From Pseudomonadota bacterium (lineage in GTDB: Bacteria > Myxococcota_A > Bradymonadia > Bradymonadales > GCA-2716585), in assembly GCA_005804885.1 (NCBI GenBank), contig SYOX01000164.1, positions 1-32,684 on the forward strand: a stretch of 32,684 nt of DNA, written 5' to 3'. The position numbers were made by a program, and so were the translations under genes. The notes below the pieces were generated by a model, which saw nothing but the letters and a program-made list of their open reading frames with translations, had not been told where the DNA came from and made no database searches. Shown in pieces: positions 7,087-15,661 of the stretch (its first letter is position 1; each line of letters begins with the position of its first letter).

Positions 7087-10000
7087 GTGAAGGATCTCGG
7101 AGGGCAGGGGGTGCGGGTCGCGGGCGGCGTGGCGGTGAGCCACTGTCGGGACTGCGATCGGGCCGTGATGCCGATGATCGAGCGCTGCCCCTACTGCGGG
7201 GCGAGCTTCCCGACGGACGAGTTCCTCGGGCAGACGATCCGGGGCAACCTGCGGATGGAGACGATCCTCGGCGTCGGGGGCATGGGGATCGTCTACAAGG
7301 CCATCGAGACACACCTGAACCGCCCGGTGGCCGTCAAGATGCTCTACAACACGGGGATGCTCGACGCTCGCCACGCGGAGTACTTCATGCGCGAGGCGCG
7401 GGTGCTGGCCGAGCTGCGCCACCCGAACCTGGTCTCGGTGCTTGACTTCGGCTGCCTGGAGGACGGGACCTTCTACCTGGTGCTGGAGTACATCCCGGGC
7501 AAGCCGCTCGACGTGGTGATCCAACACCAGGGGGTGCTGGCGCCGGGGCGGGCGGCCAGAGTCGTGGTGCAGATCCTCAACGCGCTGGAGCAGGCCCACG
7601 CGATCGGGGTCATCCACCGGGATCTCAAGCCCGGCAATGTCATCCTGGAGCCCGTGGCCGGGCAGGAGGACTTCGTCAAGGTGCTCGACTTCGGGCTGGC
7701 CAAGGTGCTGCCGACGAGCGAGCGCAGCGCCCTTCAAGGCGGCCCGGTCACGGAGGTCGGCGTGGTCGTCGGCACGCCCCAGTACATGTCCCCCGAGCAG
7801 GTCCAGGGCGGCGCCGTCGACGGCCGCTCCGACATCTACGCCGCCGGGACCATCCTCTTTGAGATGATCACCGGGACGCTGCCCTTTCGCTCGATGGACT
7901 ACATCACGATCATGTCGAGGAAGCTGTCCGAGGAGGCGCCCCGGCCCTCCTCGCGCCTCGACGGCCTGGAGGCGCTCGACGCGATCTGCGCCCGCGCGCT
8001 GGCCCGTGACCCGGAGGCTCGATACGTCAGCGTCGCCCAGATGCGCGTTGATCTCCTCGCGCAGCTCCCGGCGATAGACGCCATCGCGCCGCCCTCGCCG
8101 CCGGCCACCCGCCCGAGGGGCGCGGCGGCCGAGGCGGCCCATGGGATAGGCCACACGACCGTCGTGGCGCTGCGCTTCACCCGCAGCCACGATCCAGCCG
8201 ACGCGGCGCCGATCCCGGAGCAGGTGCTGGCCTTCCTGGAGGGCTTCACGCTGGATCTGGGGGGCGCCTTCATCGCCTCGAAGGGGCCGGTGGCGCTCGG
8301 GGTCTTCGAAGATCCTGAGCTGGGCTCCTCCCTGGTCCCAGCCGCGACGGCGGCCATACGCCTGACCGAGCAGTCGCTGCGGCGCTACCCGCTGGCGCGG
8401 ATGGGCGTGGGCATCGCGCGGGGTTTCTTGAGCCAGGAGGCGCTCTTGCGCTCCTCCTGGGGGGGCTGGGAGCCGGTCGTCAGCGAGGCCATCGCGCTGT
8501 CCGAGCGCGCCAAGCACGGCCAGATCCTCGTCGATCCGCTCAGCGGGCAGGCCGTGGCCGCCGCCCTGCCGACCCGCGAGGCGGGCGGCGCGCTGTCGCT
8601 GATGACCGCCAACACGGCCCCGACCTCGCGGGTCGCAGCCGCCGTCGCGATGCCCTCGCGCGTCAGCGTGGAGCTGCCCGCGCTCGGGTTGCTGGGGGTT
8701 CGCCTGGATGGGGCCTTTGTGAGCCTCGTCGATTCCAGGCTGGGCAGCGCGCTGATGTTCTGGGGGCCTGAGAAGCTGGGGCACCGGCACGCCCTGGAGA
8801 TGGTGCGCGCCAAGGCGCGCCGGCTTCACATCCCCGTCCTGGAGTGCGCCGCGCACGCGAGCTTGATCGACAGGCCCTTCCGGCCCCTCTTTGATCTGGT
8901 CGATCAGATCCTCAGCGCCACCAGCGAGAGCCCCTGGCAGGAGTGGCACAAGCCGGCGGCGCTGTGCAGGATGCTGGAGGGCTTTGATCTGGACCCGATC
9001 GAGCGCGAGGCCCTGGCCGAGCAGTACTTCGCCGGGACCCCCGAGGATCCCTGGATGGCGCTCTGCGGGCCCGACGGGGCCTCCTTCGAGGACCTGGCCC
9101 GCGGGCTCTATGTCCTGCCGCCGGTGCACCGCCAGCGCTTGTTGACCTCGGCGCTCAGGGCCTTGCTGGGCTTCGTGACGGCCGCCGGCAGCGTCGTGAT
9201 CCTGATCGAAGACCTGGATCGCGCCGATCCCTGCACGCGGGCGTGCCTGTCTGGCGTCGTGCAGCTGGCCGGCGAGACGGCGTTGATGGTGGTGGCCACC
9301 TCCCGCCAGGAGGACGCCGTGGGGAGCTTCGAGCCGCTGGAGCTCAAGCCGCTGGAGGGGGCCGGGCTGGACAGCTTCTGGGCCGCGCTCGGGGAGGGCG
9401 AGCCGCTGTCGGAGGAGGTGCGGTCGGCCTCTGCGGGCTCGCCGCTCTACCTGAGGTTGTGGCGAGGGTCACCGACGCGGACGGTCCCCGTCGGGATGGG
9501 GGCGCTGATCAAGCACCAGATCGACCGCCTGCCGAGGCCGGTCTTCCTGCTCTTGACCGTCGCCAGCGCCATCGGGGAGTACTTCGAGGAGGAGGTGCTG
9601 ATCGGCCTCTTCCCGCAGTCCCGCTCGCTACTGGCGGCGCTGACGGGGGCCGCGGCGGGGGGATGGGTCGAGCGCTGCCCGCACGACCCGGGCATCTGGC
9701 GCTTCTCGCACCGCGCGCTCCACAAGGCCGTCTACGGCCGGCTCCCCTTCGAGGAGCGCCGCCGCTACCACCGGCAGATCTTCGAGGGCCTGCCCGCGCT
9801 GCCCTCGACCCCCCGCCGCCAGCTCCTGGCCGCGCGCAACGCCATGCTCGGCGGCCTGGAGGCGGAGACGGCGCGCGGGGCGGCGCGCCTGGGCGATCGC
9901 TTCGCGATCGCCGGGGATCCTTCAGCCAGCGCGCGCTGGTACGGCGTCGCGATCAAGGCGGCCGACGCCAGCGCGTCGATGGACGATCTGCCGCTCAAGG

Positions 10001-10785
10001 CCGCGCTGGTGGCCTCGATGGGGCCCTCGTCCGATCAGGCCCTCGAGCTGCTCGCCGATCGACGCCTTGAGGGCGTGGCGGGGCTGCGCGCCGCGCTCAT
10101 CGCCGCGCGCCTGCACCGCCACCGCGGGCGCGCCGCCGAGGCCCAGGCCTGCGCGCTGGCGGCGCTGCCCCAGGCCAGCGCGCAGCCAGCCTTCAAGGCC
10201 GCGCTCTTGTTGGAGATTTCCAAAGGGGCAGCGCTGATCGACGATCTCCAGGGGGCGCGCCGCGCGCTGGACCGGGCCCGCGTCCTGTGCTCGGGCGCGC
10301 TCTCGCTGCCCGACGACCTCCAGAACTTGATCTGTCGCGTCAAGGTGGCCCACGGCGAGCTCTGCGCGCGCAACGGCGACACGGCGGCGGCCGAGGGGGC
10401 CTTCAAGGAGGCCGTCAGCGCGGCCTGGGCCATGCAGGATGAGGTCGGCCTCATGAGGGCCTTCGCCCGAGCCGCCGCGGCCCTGCTCCGCCTTGGCCCC
10501 TCAGCCTTTGTTCTGAGCCTGGGGCGGTCGATCTTCAAGCGAGTCGAGCAAGGCCTGCGGCTCCCTCACAAGATCGAGCTGTGGACCATCTTCGGCTGGG
10601 CGCAGTGGGCGCAAGGCGACCACGACGGCGCGCGGGGGTCATTTGACTTCGCCGCGAGGCTGGCCCGGGTCTCCGGGTGGGGCGAGGCGGCCGCGGTGCT
10701 CCACGATCGGGCCAGGGGGCGAGGTCTGGAGGTGGTCCCGAGGGCCGATCGCTGGCTGGAGCCCAGCCGCGATCCGACCGACTGA
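7087..10785 (+). CDS. Zinc-ribbon / Ser-Thr kinase / cyclase-like / STAND ATPase-like multidomain protein
   Basis: About 1232 residues, no transmembrane segment. Order: zinc ribbon (HCRDC...RCPYC, about residues 19-38); protein kinase (about 48-320) with GVGGMG, VAVK (K84), HRDLKPGN (D179), DFG (D201) and SPEQ (E237); a region near 355-485 resembling a class III nucleotide-cyclase fold (VALRFT, MGVGIARGFL, ALSERAKHGQILVD) but without recognisable metal-binding Asp residues; a STAND/AAA-type region from about 550 with Walker B-like VVILIEDLDRAD (about 705); and an alpha-helical TPR-like C-terminal third. The expected P-loop position reads WGPEKLGHRH, with no GK(S/T). It resembles the kinase-AAA-TPR regulators common in myxobacteria. 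The GTG start at 7087 is uncertain (GTG 7084, 7111 or 7129 also possible); the frame is open upstream but without homology. Confidence 0.85.
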   Translation: MKDLGGQGVRVAGGVAVSHCRDCDRAVMPMIERCPYCGASFPTDEFLGQTIRGNLRMETILGVGGMGIVYKAIETHLNRPVAVKMLYNTGMLDARHAEYFMREARVLAELRHPNLVSVLDFGCLEDGTFYLVLEYIPGKPLDVVIQHQGVLAPGRAARVVVQILNALEQAHAIGVIHRDLKPGNVILEPVAGQEDFVKVLDFGLAKVLPTSERSALQGGPVTEVGVVVGTPQYMSPEQVQGGAVDGRSDIYAAGTILFEMITGTLPFRSMDYITIMSRKLSEEAPRPSSRLDGLEALDAICARALARDPEARYVSVAQMRVDLLAQLPAIDAIAPPSPPATRPRGAAAEAAHGIGHTTVVALRFTRSHDPADAAPIPEQVLAFLEGFTLDLGGAFIASKGPVALGVFEDPELGSSLVPAATAAIRLTEQSLRRYPLARMGVGIARGFLSQEALLRSSWGGWEPVVSEAIALSERAKHGQILVDPLSGQAVAAALPTREAGGALSLMTANTAPTSRVAAAVAMPSRVSVELPALGLLGVRLDGAFVSLVDSRLGSALMFWGPEKLGHRHALEMVRAKARRLHIPVLECAAHASLIDRPFRPLFDLVDQILSATSESPWQEWHKPAALCRMLEGFDLDPIEREALAEQYFAGTPEDPWMALCGPDGASFEDLARGLYVLPPVHRQRLLTSALRALLGFVTAAGSVVILIEDLDRADPCTRACLSGVVQLAGETALMVVATSRQEDAVGSFEPLELKPLEGAGLDSFWAALGEGEPLSEEVRSASAGSPLYLRLWRGSPTRTVPVGMGALIKHQIDRLPRPVFLLLTVASAIGEYFEEEVLIGLFPQSRSLLAALTGAAAGGWVERCPHDPGIWRFSHRALHKAVYGRLPFEERRRYHRQIFEGLPALPSTPRRQLLAARNAMLGGLEAETARGAARLGDRFAIAGDPSASARWYGVAIKAADASASMDDLPLKAALVASMGPSSDQALELLADRRLEGVAGLRAALIAARLHRHRGRAAEAQACALAALPQASAQPAFKAALLLEISKGAALIDDLQGARRALDRARVLCSGALSLPDDLQNLICRVKVAHGELCARNGDTAAAEGAFKEAVSAAWAMQDEVGLMRAFARAAAALLRLGPSAFVLSLGRSIFKRVEQGLRLPHKIELWTIFGWAQWAQGDHDGARGSFDFAARLARVSGWGEAAAVLHDRARGRGLEVVPRADRWLEPSRDPTD

Positions 10786-10793
10786 GCGCCGGA

Positions 10794-12308
10794 TCAGGGC
10801 GCTGGCGGCTCGGGGAGCTGGGCGGGTTCTGGCGCGGCGCAGGCCGGATCGGGGACCTGGAGCGCGACGCGGAGGCCGTCGGCGCGCTCGGCGTCGTCGC
10901 CTGCGAAGAGGATCGCCTGGCTTGCGAGGGCGGGTGCCTCCAGCAGCAAGGTGTCGCCTTTGAGCTCGACGCGCACGGCCTCGCCGGCGAAGGGGTCCTC
11001 GGGCAGCGACCCGCCCAGGAGCGCGGCGAGCTGGCCGGGATCGGGCGGCGTGCCGTGGCGCAGCGCGTGGAGGCGGGCCGCGGCCAGCACCGCGAGCATG
11101 TCCAGGCGCAAGTTGGCCAGGACGAACTCGGCGTCGTAGCGGTCGTAGTTGGGCAGGCCGATCTGGGTCAGGGGGTTGAGCTTCTTGCTCAAGCGCTTCG
11201 TCACCGCCTCGCGCTGGGCCACGCGCTGGGGATAGGGCCGATTGAAGCCATCGAAAATCTCCTTCCACATCTCGTGGTGGTTGTGGGCGTGATCGTTGAG
11301 CAGGATGCGCTCGATGAAGTCAGCGGGGAGGGCGTGCGGCGGCGCGGTCGTCGGTATGGCGAGCCCCTCGCGGCTCGCCAGCAGCATCGGGGTCACCATC
11401 AGGTACTCGCCCACGAAGGCGTCGAGCGGGTTGAAGGGGTCCAGGCGCAGCGCGTTGAGCTCATCGAGGGTGGCCTTGGCCTCGGCCTCGGTCAAGTCGC
11501 AGGAGAGCAGCAGCTTATGGAGGCTCCTGACGGCTATCTTGTCGATGCTCACCCCGATGAGGCCGCCGATGAGGCCGCCGCCGTGGGACATGTCGAAGCC
11601 CTGCCGGAGCACCACGGCGCCGCTGCGGCCGCGGGCCGGGGGGTCCCCCAGGCGCGCCTGGAGGTGGCCGCGGATCAGGGTCAGCTTGGCGAGCTTGATG
11701 AAGGGTTTCATGGCGCGCATGTTGCCGCCCCCGCTGCTGGACCAGGGATCCCAGATGGAGACGGGGCTGCGGGCGTCCTTGCGTCGGGTGGCGCGCTCCA
11801 GCGTGTCGATGGCGCCCTCGCAATCCTTGAGCGCGAGGCAAAGGGTGTCGTCGAGCTGGTTGAGGAAGAGGTCCCTTTGCCCAGGGATCTCGCCGGGGGC
11901 GTTGATCTTGTCGACGATCCCGAGCGCGGCGCAGCTCTCCGGCAGACTCCGGCCCGCCTCGCGGTCGACGGGGGGAGACAGGGCCGAAGGGGCGATCACG
12001 GCCAGCGCGCGGTTCATGCTCTCGTTCAGGTCGTCGTCGTTGTTGTCCTGGAGGGTGGGGCAGCCTTCATAGGCCTGCTGATAGAGGGGCGCGGCGGGGC
12101 CGTCTTCGAGGCCCTGGGCCGTCGCCGCTTCAGGGCGGGGGTACTGGCGGGCCTGTGAGGTGGCGGCGACCTCTCGATAGAGGGTGAGGATCTCCTCGTC
12201 CGGGGCCTTCTTGAGGGAGAAGACCAGCGCCGCGACGGCGCAGACGCCGATCAGGGCCAGCAGGGCGCCGACCATCAGCAGGCGCGGCTTTTCGGGGGGC
12301 GTCTTCAT
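10794..12308 (-). CDS. Membrane-anchored protein of unknown function, paralogue 1
   Basis: 504 residues. A short cytoplasmic lead (MKTPPEKPR) is followed by one hydrophobic helix (about residues 10-32), so the bulk should be periplasmic. Not recognised as a known family. It shares AAPLYQ(Q/R)AYEGCP near residue 75, a DDTLC..LKDCE-like region, RSP(V/M)S..(D/E)PW, and a C-terminal LAAARLH.LRH..PP segment ending in LPEDPFAG with the gene upstream, so the two are clearly paralogues. The LPxDPFxG ending recalls the conserved tail of GspG-like pseudopilins, but the rest does not fit a pseudopilin. Its ATG overlaps the stop of paralogue 2 (ATGA), implying coupled translation. It is convergent with the large kinase gene (8-base gap). 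Confidence 0.8.
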   Translation of the reverse strand: MKTPPEKPRLLMVGALLALIGVCAVAALVFSLKKAPDEEILTLYREVAATSQARQYPRPEAATAQGLEDGPAAPLYQQAYEGCPTLQDNNDDDLNESMNRALAVIAPSALSPPVDREAGRSLPESCAALGIVDKINAPGEIPGQRDLFLNQLDDTLCLALKDCEGAIDTLERATRRKDARSPVSIWDPWSSSGGGNMRAMKPFIKLAKLTLIRGHLQARLGDPPARGRSGAVVLRQGFDMSHGGGLIGGLIGVSIDKIAVRSLHKLLLSCDLTEAEAKATLDELNALRLDPFNPLDAFVGEYLMVTPMLLASREGLAIPTTAPPHALPADFIERILLNDHAHNHHEMWKEIFDGFNRPYPQRVAQREAVTKRLSKKLNPLTQIGLPNYDRYDAEFVLANLRLDMLAVLAAARLHALRHGTPPDPGQLAALLGGSLPEDPFAGEAVRVELKGDTLLLEAPALASQAILFAGDDAERADGLRVALQVPDPACAAPEPAQLPEPPAP

Positions 12309-13717
12309 GGGGCCTCCGGCGCGGCGAGGGAGAACTCCAGGCCGTCGCGCTGATGTCGCTGTGCGATGCCCAGGGCGGGTGCCATCCCAGGATCGAGGGC
12401 GTAGCTGGCCAGCCTTATTCCGCCGGGCGTGTTTTCGAAGGCGAAGGCGCCGCCGACGAGCGGGTCGCCGGGCAGCTTTTCCCCTGTAATATCAGACAGC
12501 TGGGTTGGGCTGTTGGGCAGCGCGTGGTGTCGCCGCAGGTGGAGGCGCGCGGCGGCCAGGAGTTCAAGCAGGCCGACGCGGGCGGCGGCGGCGTGGATGA
12601 GCAGGGCGTGCTGGCCGTGGTCGGCGGCGGCGGCGCGGACGAGGGGGTTGGGGCTGGTTTTTTGATCCTCGAAGAGCGCGTCGAGGCGCGCGCGTTGCTG
12701 GAGGCCGCCGAGGCGAGAGGCCTCGATGGTGTCGGCCAGGGTGCGCTCCTGGATCTTGAAGGCGTTGCGAAGCAGGAGGGCCTCGACGAAGTCGGCGGGC
12801 GGCCTGGGCGGCGTCATGGCGCCGGGCGGGGGATCGAGGGCGTCATAGAGGCGCCACATGGGGACGATGGCGAGGTACTCGGCCTCGGCGGCGGCCTTGA
12901 AGGAGAGGGGGCGGGCGTTGAGGGCGGTCAGGGCGCGCAGGGCGCGCTCGAGCTGGGGTTGGTCGAGGGCGTCGTCGGCGAGCCAGCGGGTCAGCGGGGC
13001 GGTGGTCAGGGTGAGGGCGCGGGCGGCCTCGGCGTTGACGTGGGCGCGGGCGCCGAGGCCGAGGTCGACGCTGACGCGGGCCAGGGCGAGGGTCGCGTCG
13101 AGGAGGCGGTCGCTGTCGCCGTCGAGGGCCGCGCGGGCGAGGGCGAGCTGGATCAGGGTGACGAAATGGCGAGGGTCGCGGCCCTCGGCCCAGGGCTCCT
13201 GGAGGCTCATGGGGCTGCGGCCGGTCTGCCTGAGCGAGCCCTCGATGAGGAGATCGAGGGCGGGGGCGCAGGCGGCGATCTTCTCGCAGAGGTCCTCGGA
13301 GAGCGTCGCGGCGATGGGGTGGTCGCTGCGGTCGGGGGCGCCGAGGGCGACGCAGGCCGCGGGGAGGGGGAGGGGGGAGGGCAGGGGCGCGTGCGGGCGG
13401 GTCAGGGCGCCCAGCGTGGAGAGGAGGGCGACCTGGGCGCCGATCTGGGGCTTGTCGAAGGCGGGGCAGCCTTCGTAGGCTCGCTGGTAGAGGGGCGCGG
13501 CGGGGCCTGGGGCGTGGTTCAGGTCGGAGGGAGGGCGCGCGTAGAGCTCGGCGCGCGCGGCGTCGGCGCGGGCGTTGTAGCGCTTGGCGATCGCGCCCTC
13601 GTCGAGGTTCGTGGCGTGCAGGGTGAGGCCGCCGCAGAGGGCGAGGGTGAGGCCAACGGCGGCCAGGGCGATCGCGACGAGGTGCCTTCGGGGCTTGGCC
13701 TGGGGTGCCGGGGCCAT
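12305..13717 (-). CDS. Membrane-anchored protein of unknown function, paralogue 2
   Basis: 470 residues with a single N-terminal hydrophobic segment (HLVAIALAAVGLTLALCGGL, about residues 12-31) after a basic lead, so a signal anchor with a large periplasmic part is likely. It shares AAPLYQRAYEGCP, the Asp/Cys-containing LCEKIAACAP region, GRSPMSLQEPW and LLAAARLHLRRHHALPNSP...LPGDPLVGG with the downstream gene. Overall identity looks modest, so the duplication is old. It begins 56 bases after the small winged-helix gene and probably belongs to the same transcript. The function is unknown; nothing indicates an enzyme active site. Confidence 0.8.
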   Translation of the reverse strand: MAPAPQAKPRRHLVAIALAAVGLTLALCGGLTLHATNLDEGAIAKRYNARADAARAELYARPPSDLNHAPGPAAPLYQRAYEGCPAFDKPQIGAQVALLSTLGALTRPHAPLPSPLPLPAACVALGAPDRSDHPIAATLSEDLCEKIAACAPALDLLIEGSLRQTGRSPMSLQEPWAEGRDPRHFVTLIQLALARAALDGDSDRLLDATLALARVSVDLGLGARAHVNAEAARALTLTTAPLTRWLADDALDQPQLERALRALTALNARPLSFKAAAEAEYLAIVPMWRLYDALDPPPGAMTPPRPPADFVEALLLRNAFKIQERTLADTIEASRLGGLQQRARLDALFEDQKTSPNPLVRAAAADHGQHALLIHAAAARVGLLELLAAARLHLRRHHALPNSPTQLSDITGEKLPGDPLVGGAFAFENTPGGIRLASYALDPGMAPALGIAQRHQRDGLEFSLAAPEAP

Positions 13718-13773
13718 CTGCCCTCCAGCGCTCGCGTCAGCTCAGGAGCGGGCGCGGCGCAGGCCGCGAGGGC

Positions 13774-14043
13774 TCAGAAGCAGGTGGGGATGGTGGCCTG
13801 GTAGCCCTTCTTGCCGTCGATGTCGATGACCTCAAGCCACTCGGCGTCCTTGGCGCGGATGAGGTGCTTGCGCACGTCCTTCTCAGGCACGCCGATGGTC
13901 TTGGAGAGGATCTTGAGCTGGGTGGTGGCGCGGCCCTGGCTGTCAAAGAGGGTGCTGTACTGCATCAACAGCATCCGCGTGGTGGGGTCCATGTCATCAG
14001 ACAGGCTCAACAGTTCGGTCCACTCGATCTTGTTGAAGCTCAT
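13774..14043 (-). CDS. Small winged-helix-like protein
   Basis: 89 residues from ATG 14043, which has AGGAGG seven bases upstream. The helical N-terminal half (WTELLSLSDDMDPTTRMLLM) is followed by QLKILSKTIGVPEKDVRKHL, which has the spacing of a helix-turn-helix, and a beta-wing-like end (WLEVIDIDGKKGYQATIP). It resembles the DNA-binding domain of small MarR/replication-type winged-helix proteins, but no specific family was recognised. It lies just upstream of the tandem membrane-protein genes, in the same direction, and could regulate them. The region before it (14055-14090) is locally AT-rich and contains TTCGAATTTGAACGAA, which may carry its promoter or an operator. Confidence 0.75.
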   Translation of the reverse strand: MSFNKIEWTELLSLSDDMDPTTRMLLMQYSTLFDSQGRATTQLKILSKTIGVPEKDVRKHLIRAKDAEWLEVIDIDGKKGYQATIPTCF

Positions 14044-14196
14044 GGTGCGTCCTCCTGATGTCATATTTTCGAATTTGAACGAATGTTCAGCGTGGGGGGT
14101 TGGGCCAGAACGGGACCCTGAGGCGCGCTTGTCTACCACTCAAGGGATCGGGATGCAAGAGCGTTGATGAGGCGGGGGTCGAAGGGGCGGCGTCGA

Positions 14197-15435
14197 TCAG
14201 CGGCAGGCGGTGATGGCGGTGTCGTAGCGCCAGCGGCGCCCGCCGGAGGTGACCTCGACGCGGTAGGCCTGGCCGGCGCGGGCAGGGGTTGCCAGGGTGA
14301 AGGAGGCGGTGTTGAGGCCGAAGCCTTGCTGCGGGAAGCTCACCTGGAGGTCGACGGGCAGGTTGTCGGAGAGGTCGGTGACGGCGATCTGGGCGTCGGG
14401 GCCGAGCTGCTGGGCGGAGAAGGACCACGCGCCGTCGAGGGCGTCGGCGGGGTAGGGCCCCGGGGAGGGGTAGGCGACGAAGTCGGGCTGGGCGCGGTTG
14501 GTGCGGCCGAAGGAGTACATGGCGCCGCCGCGGCCGACGTGCCCGAAGGCGATCCCGTCGAGCGGCGGGAAGAGGCACCAGCGGCGGTGGCCGAGGCTGT
14601 CGACGCCGCGGTCGTGGATGTAGAGGTCGACGGTCTGGGCGGCGGTCTGGACGCCGAGGGCGAGGTTGCTCGATCCGGCGCCGTCGGCGCCGGCCTGGCT
14701 GAAGCAGGCCCAGTCGCTGGTGGGGTCGTGGCTCAGGCGGTTGTTGGCGTCCATGATCAGGGCCGCGGCCTGGACGCGCTCCATGACGCCCGCGTCGACC
14801 GTGGCCGGCTCAAGGCCAGCGAGCCAGCGGAAGAGGTTGAGCCGGCGCATGGCGTCCTGCTGGGCCGTCGGGTCGAGGGTCCCCGGCGCGCACATGGACA
14901 CGTCGGCGCCCACCGCGCCGACCTGCGCGCGCTCGCCGTAGTCGGCCTTCCACCGCGCGCAGACCTCGCCCTCAGTCCGCTGGGCGGGATCGCCGGGGTC
15001 GATCTCGGCGCACTCCCCGGCGACCATGACGAAGCCCGCGTCGCAGGCGCACTGACCCTGGCGCCGGCAGGTGGCGTGGGCGCCGCACTGGACGCCCTGG
15101 CACGGGTCGCCCGGCGGGGGCTCGTCCGGCGTCGCGTCCTCGGCGGGGGGTTCGGCGTCCCGATCGGGCCGCGCGGCGTCCCGATCGGCCTGGGCGTCCT
15201 GATCGGCCTGGGCGTCCTGATCGGCCCTCCCGGCGTCCTGAGGATCGTCGGTGAAGCCGTCGGGGAGGTCGTCGGTGAAGCCGTCGGGCCTGATCCCCTC
15301 GTCCTCGGGCGCCAGGTCGCGGGCGCAGCCGGTCAGCGCCACGGCCCAGGACGCAAGCGCGAGCGCGAGCGACCATCGCCCTTTCCGTAGGGCGGCCGCA
15401 GGGGGAGGGCCGAGGTTGAAGGTCCGGGCAGCCAC
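14197..15435 (-). CDS. Secreted lipoprotein with EGF-like and CAP (SCP/PR-1-like) domains
   Basis: 412 residues. A signal peptide ends in the lipobox VALTGC (Cys37). It is followed by a low-complexity Asp-rich linker with DQDAQADQDAQADRDA and two PDGFTDD units (about residues 50-105), a six-Cys EGF-like module (DPCQGVQC...CACDAGF...C, about 110-142) and a C-terminal CAP domain: LNLFRWLAGL, then NNRLSHDP, SSNLALG and DSLGHRRWCLFP. His and Glu positions of eukaryotic CAP sites are only partly evident. CAP proteins are extracellular and of varied function. GTG 15435 is preceded by GGAG. It is divergent from the beta-lactamase-fold gene. Confidence 0.85.
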   Translation of the reverse strand: MAARTFNLGPPPAAALRKGRWSLALALASWAVALTGCARDLAPEDEGIRPDGFTDDLPDGFTDDPQDAGRADQDAQADQDAQADRDAARPDRDAEPPAEDATPDEPPPGDPCQGVQCGAHATCRRQGQCACDAGFVMVAGECAEIDPGDPAQRTEGEVCARWKADYGERAQVGAVGADVSMCAPGTLDPTAQQDAMRRLNLFRWLAGLEPATVDAGVMERVQAAALIMDANNRLSHDPTSDWACFSQAGADGAGSSNLALGVQTAAQTVDLYIHDRGVDSLGHRRWCLFPPLDGIAFGHVGRGGAMYSFGRTNRAQPDFVAYPSPGPYPADALDGAWSFSAQQLGPDAQIAVTDLSDNLPVDLQVSFPQQGFGLNTASFTLATPARAGQAYRVEVTSGGRRWRYDTAITACR

Positions 15436-15661
15436 GGGCGAGGCTCCGAGGGATCGTGGAGGTGTCGCTTCAAAGTCGGGCGCCCTGCATTCTTGAGGGT
15501 TTCGTCGATGCAGGCTCTCTTCGTCTTGACCACAGCCTAGGGTTGAAGGGGGCGTCGGTCAACAGCGCCCGCGCCGCAGCGGCCGAGCGAGCGCGGCGCT
15601 TGCGTCGGACGTGACACTCAGGGATGCTCAAGCATCGGGATCGGCAGGGGGGGCATGGTCG

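Noticed and set aside
6994..9129. 711-codon minus-strand frame opposite the zinc-ribbon kinase
   Set aside because: The same kind of antisense shadow. The plus strand has a complete kinase domain, whereas the minus translation has no motifs.
12353..13804. 483-codon Gly/Val/Ala-rich plus-strand frame
   Set aside because: Shadow of the tandem membrane-protein gene. The minus strand shows a signal anchor and paralogy with its neighbour, while this translation is low-complexity.
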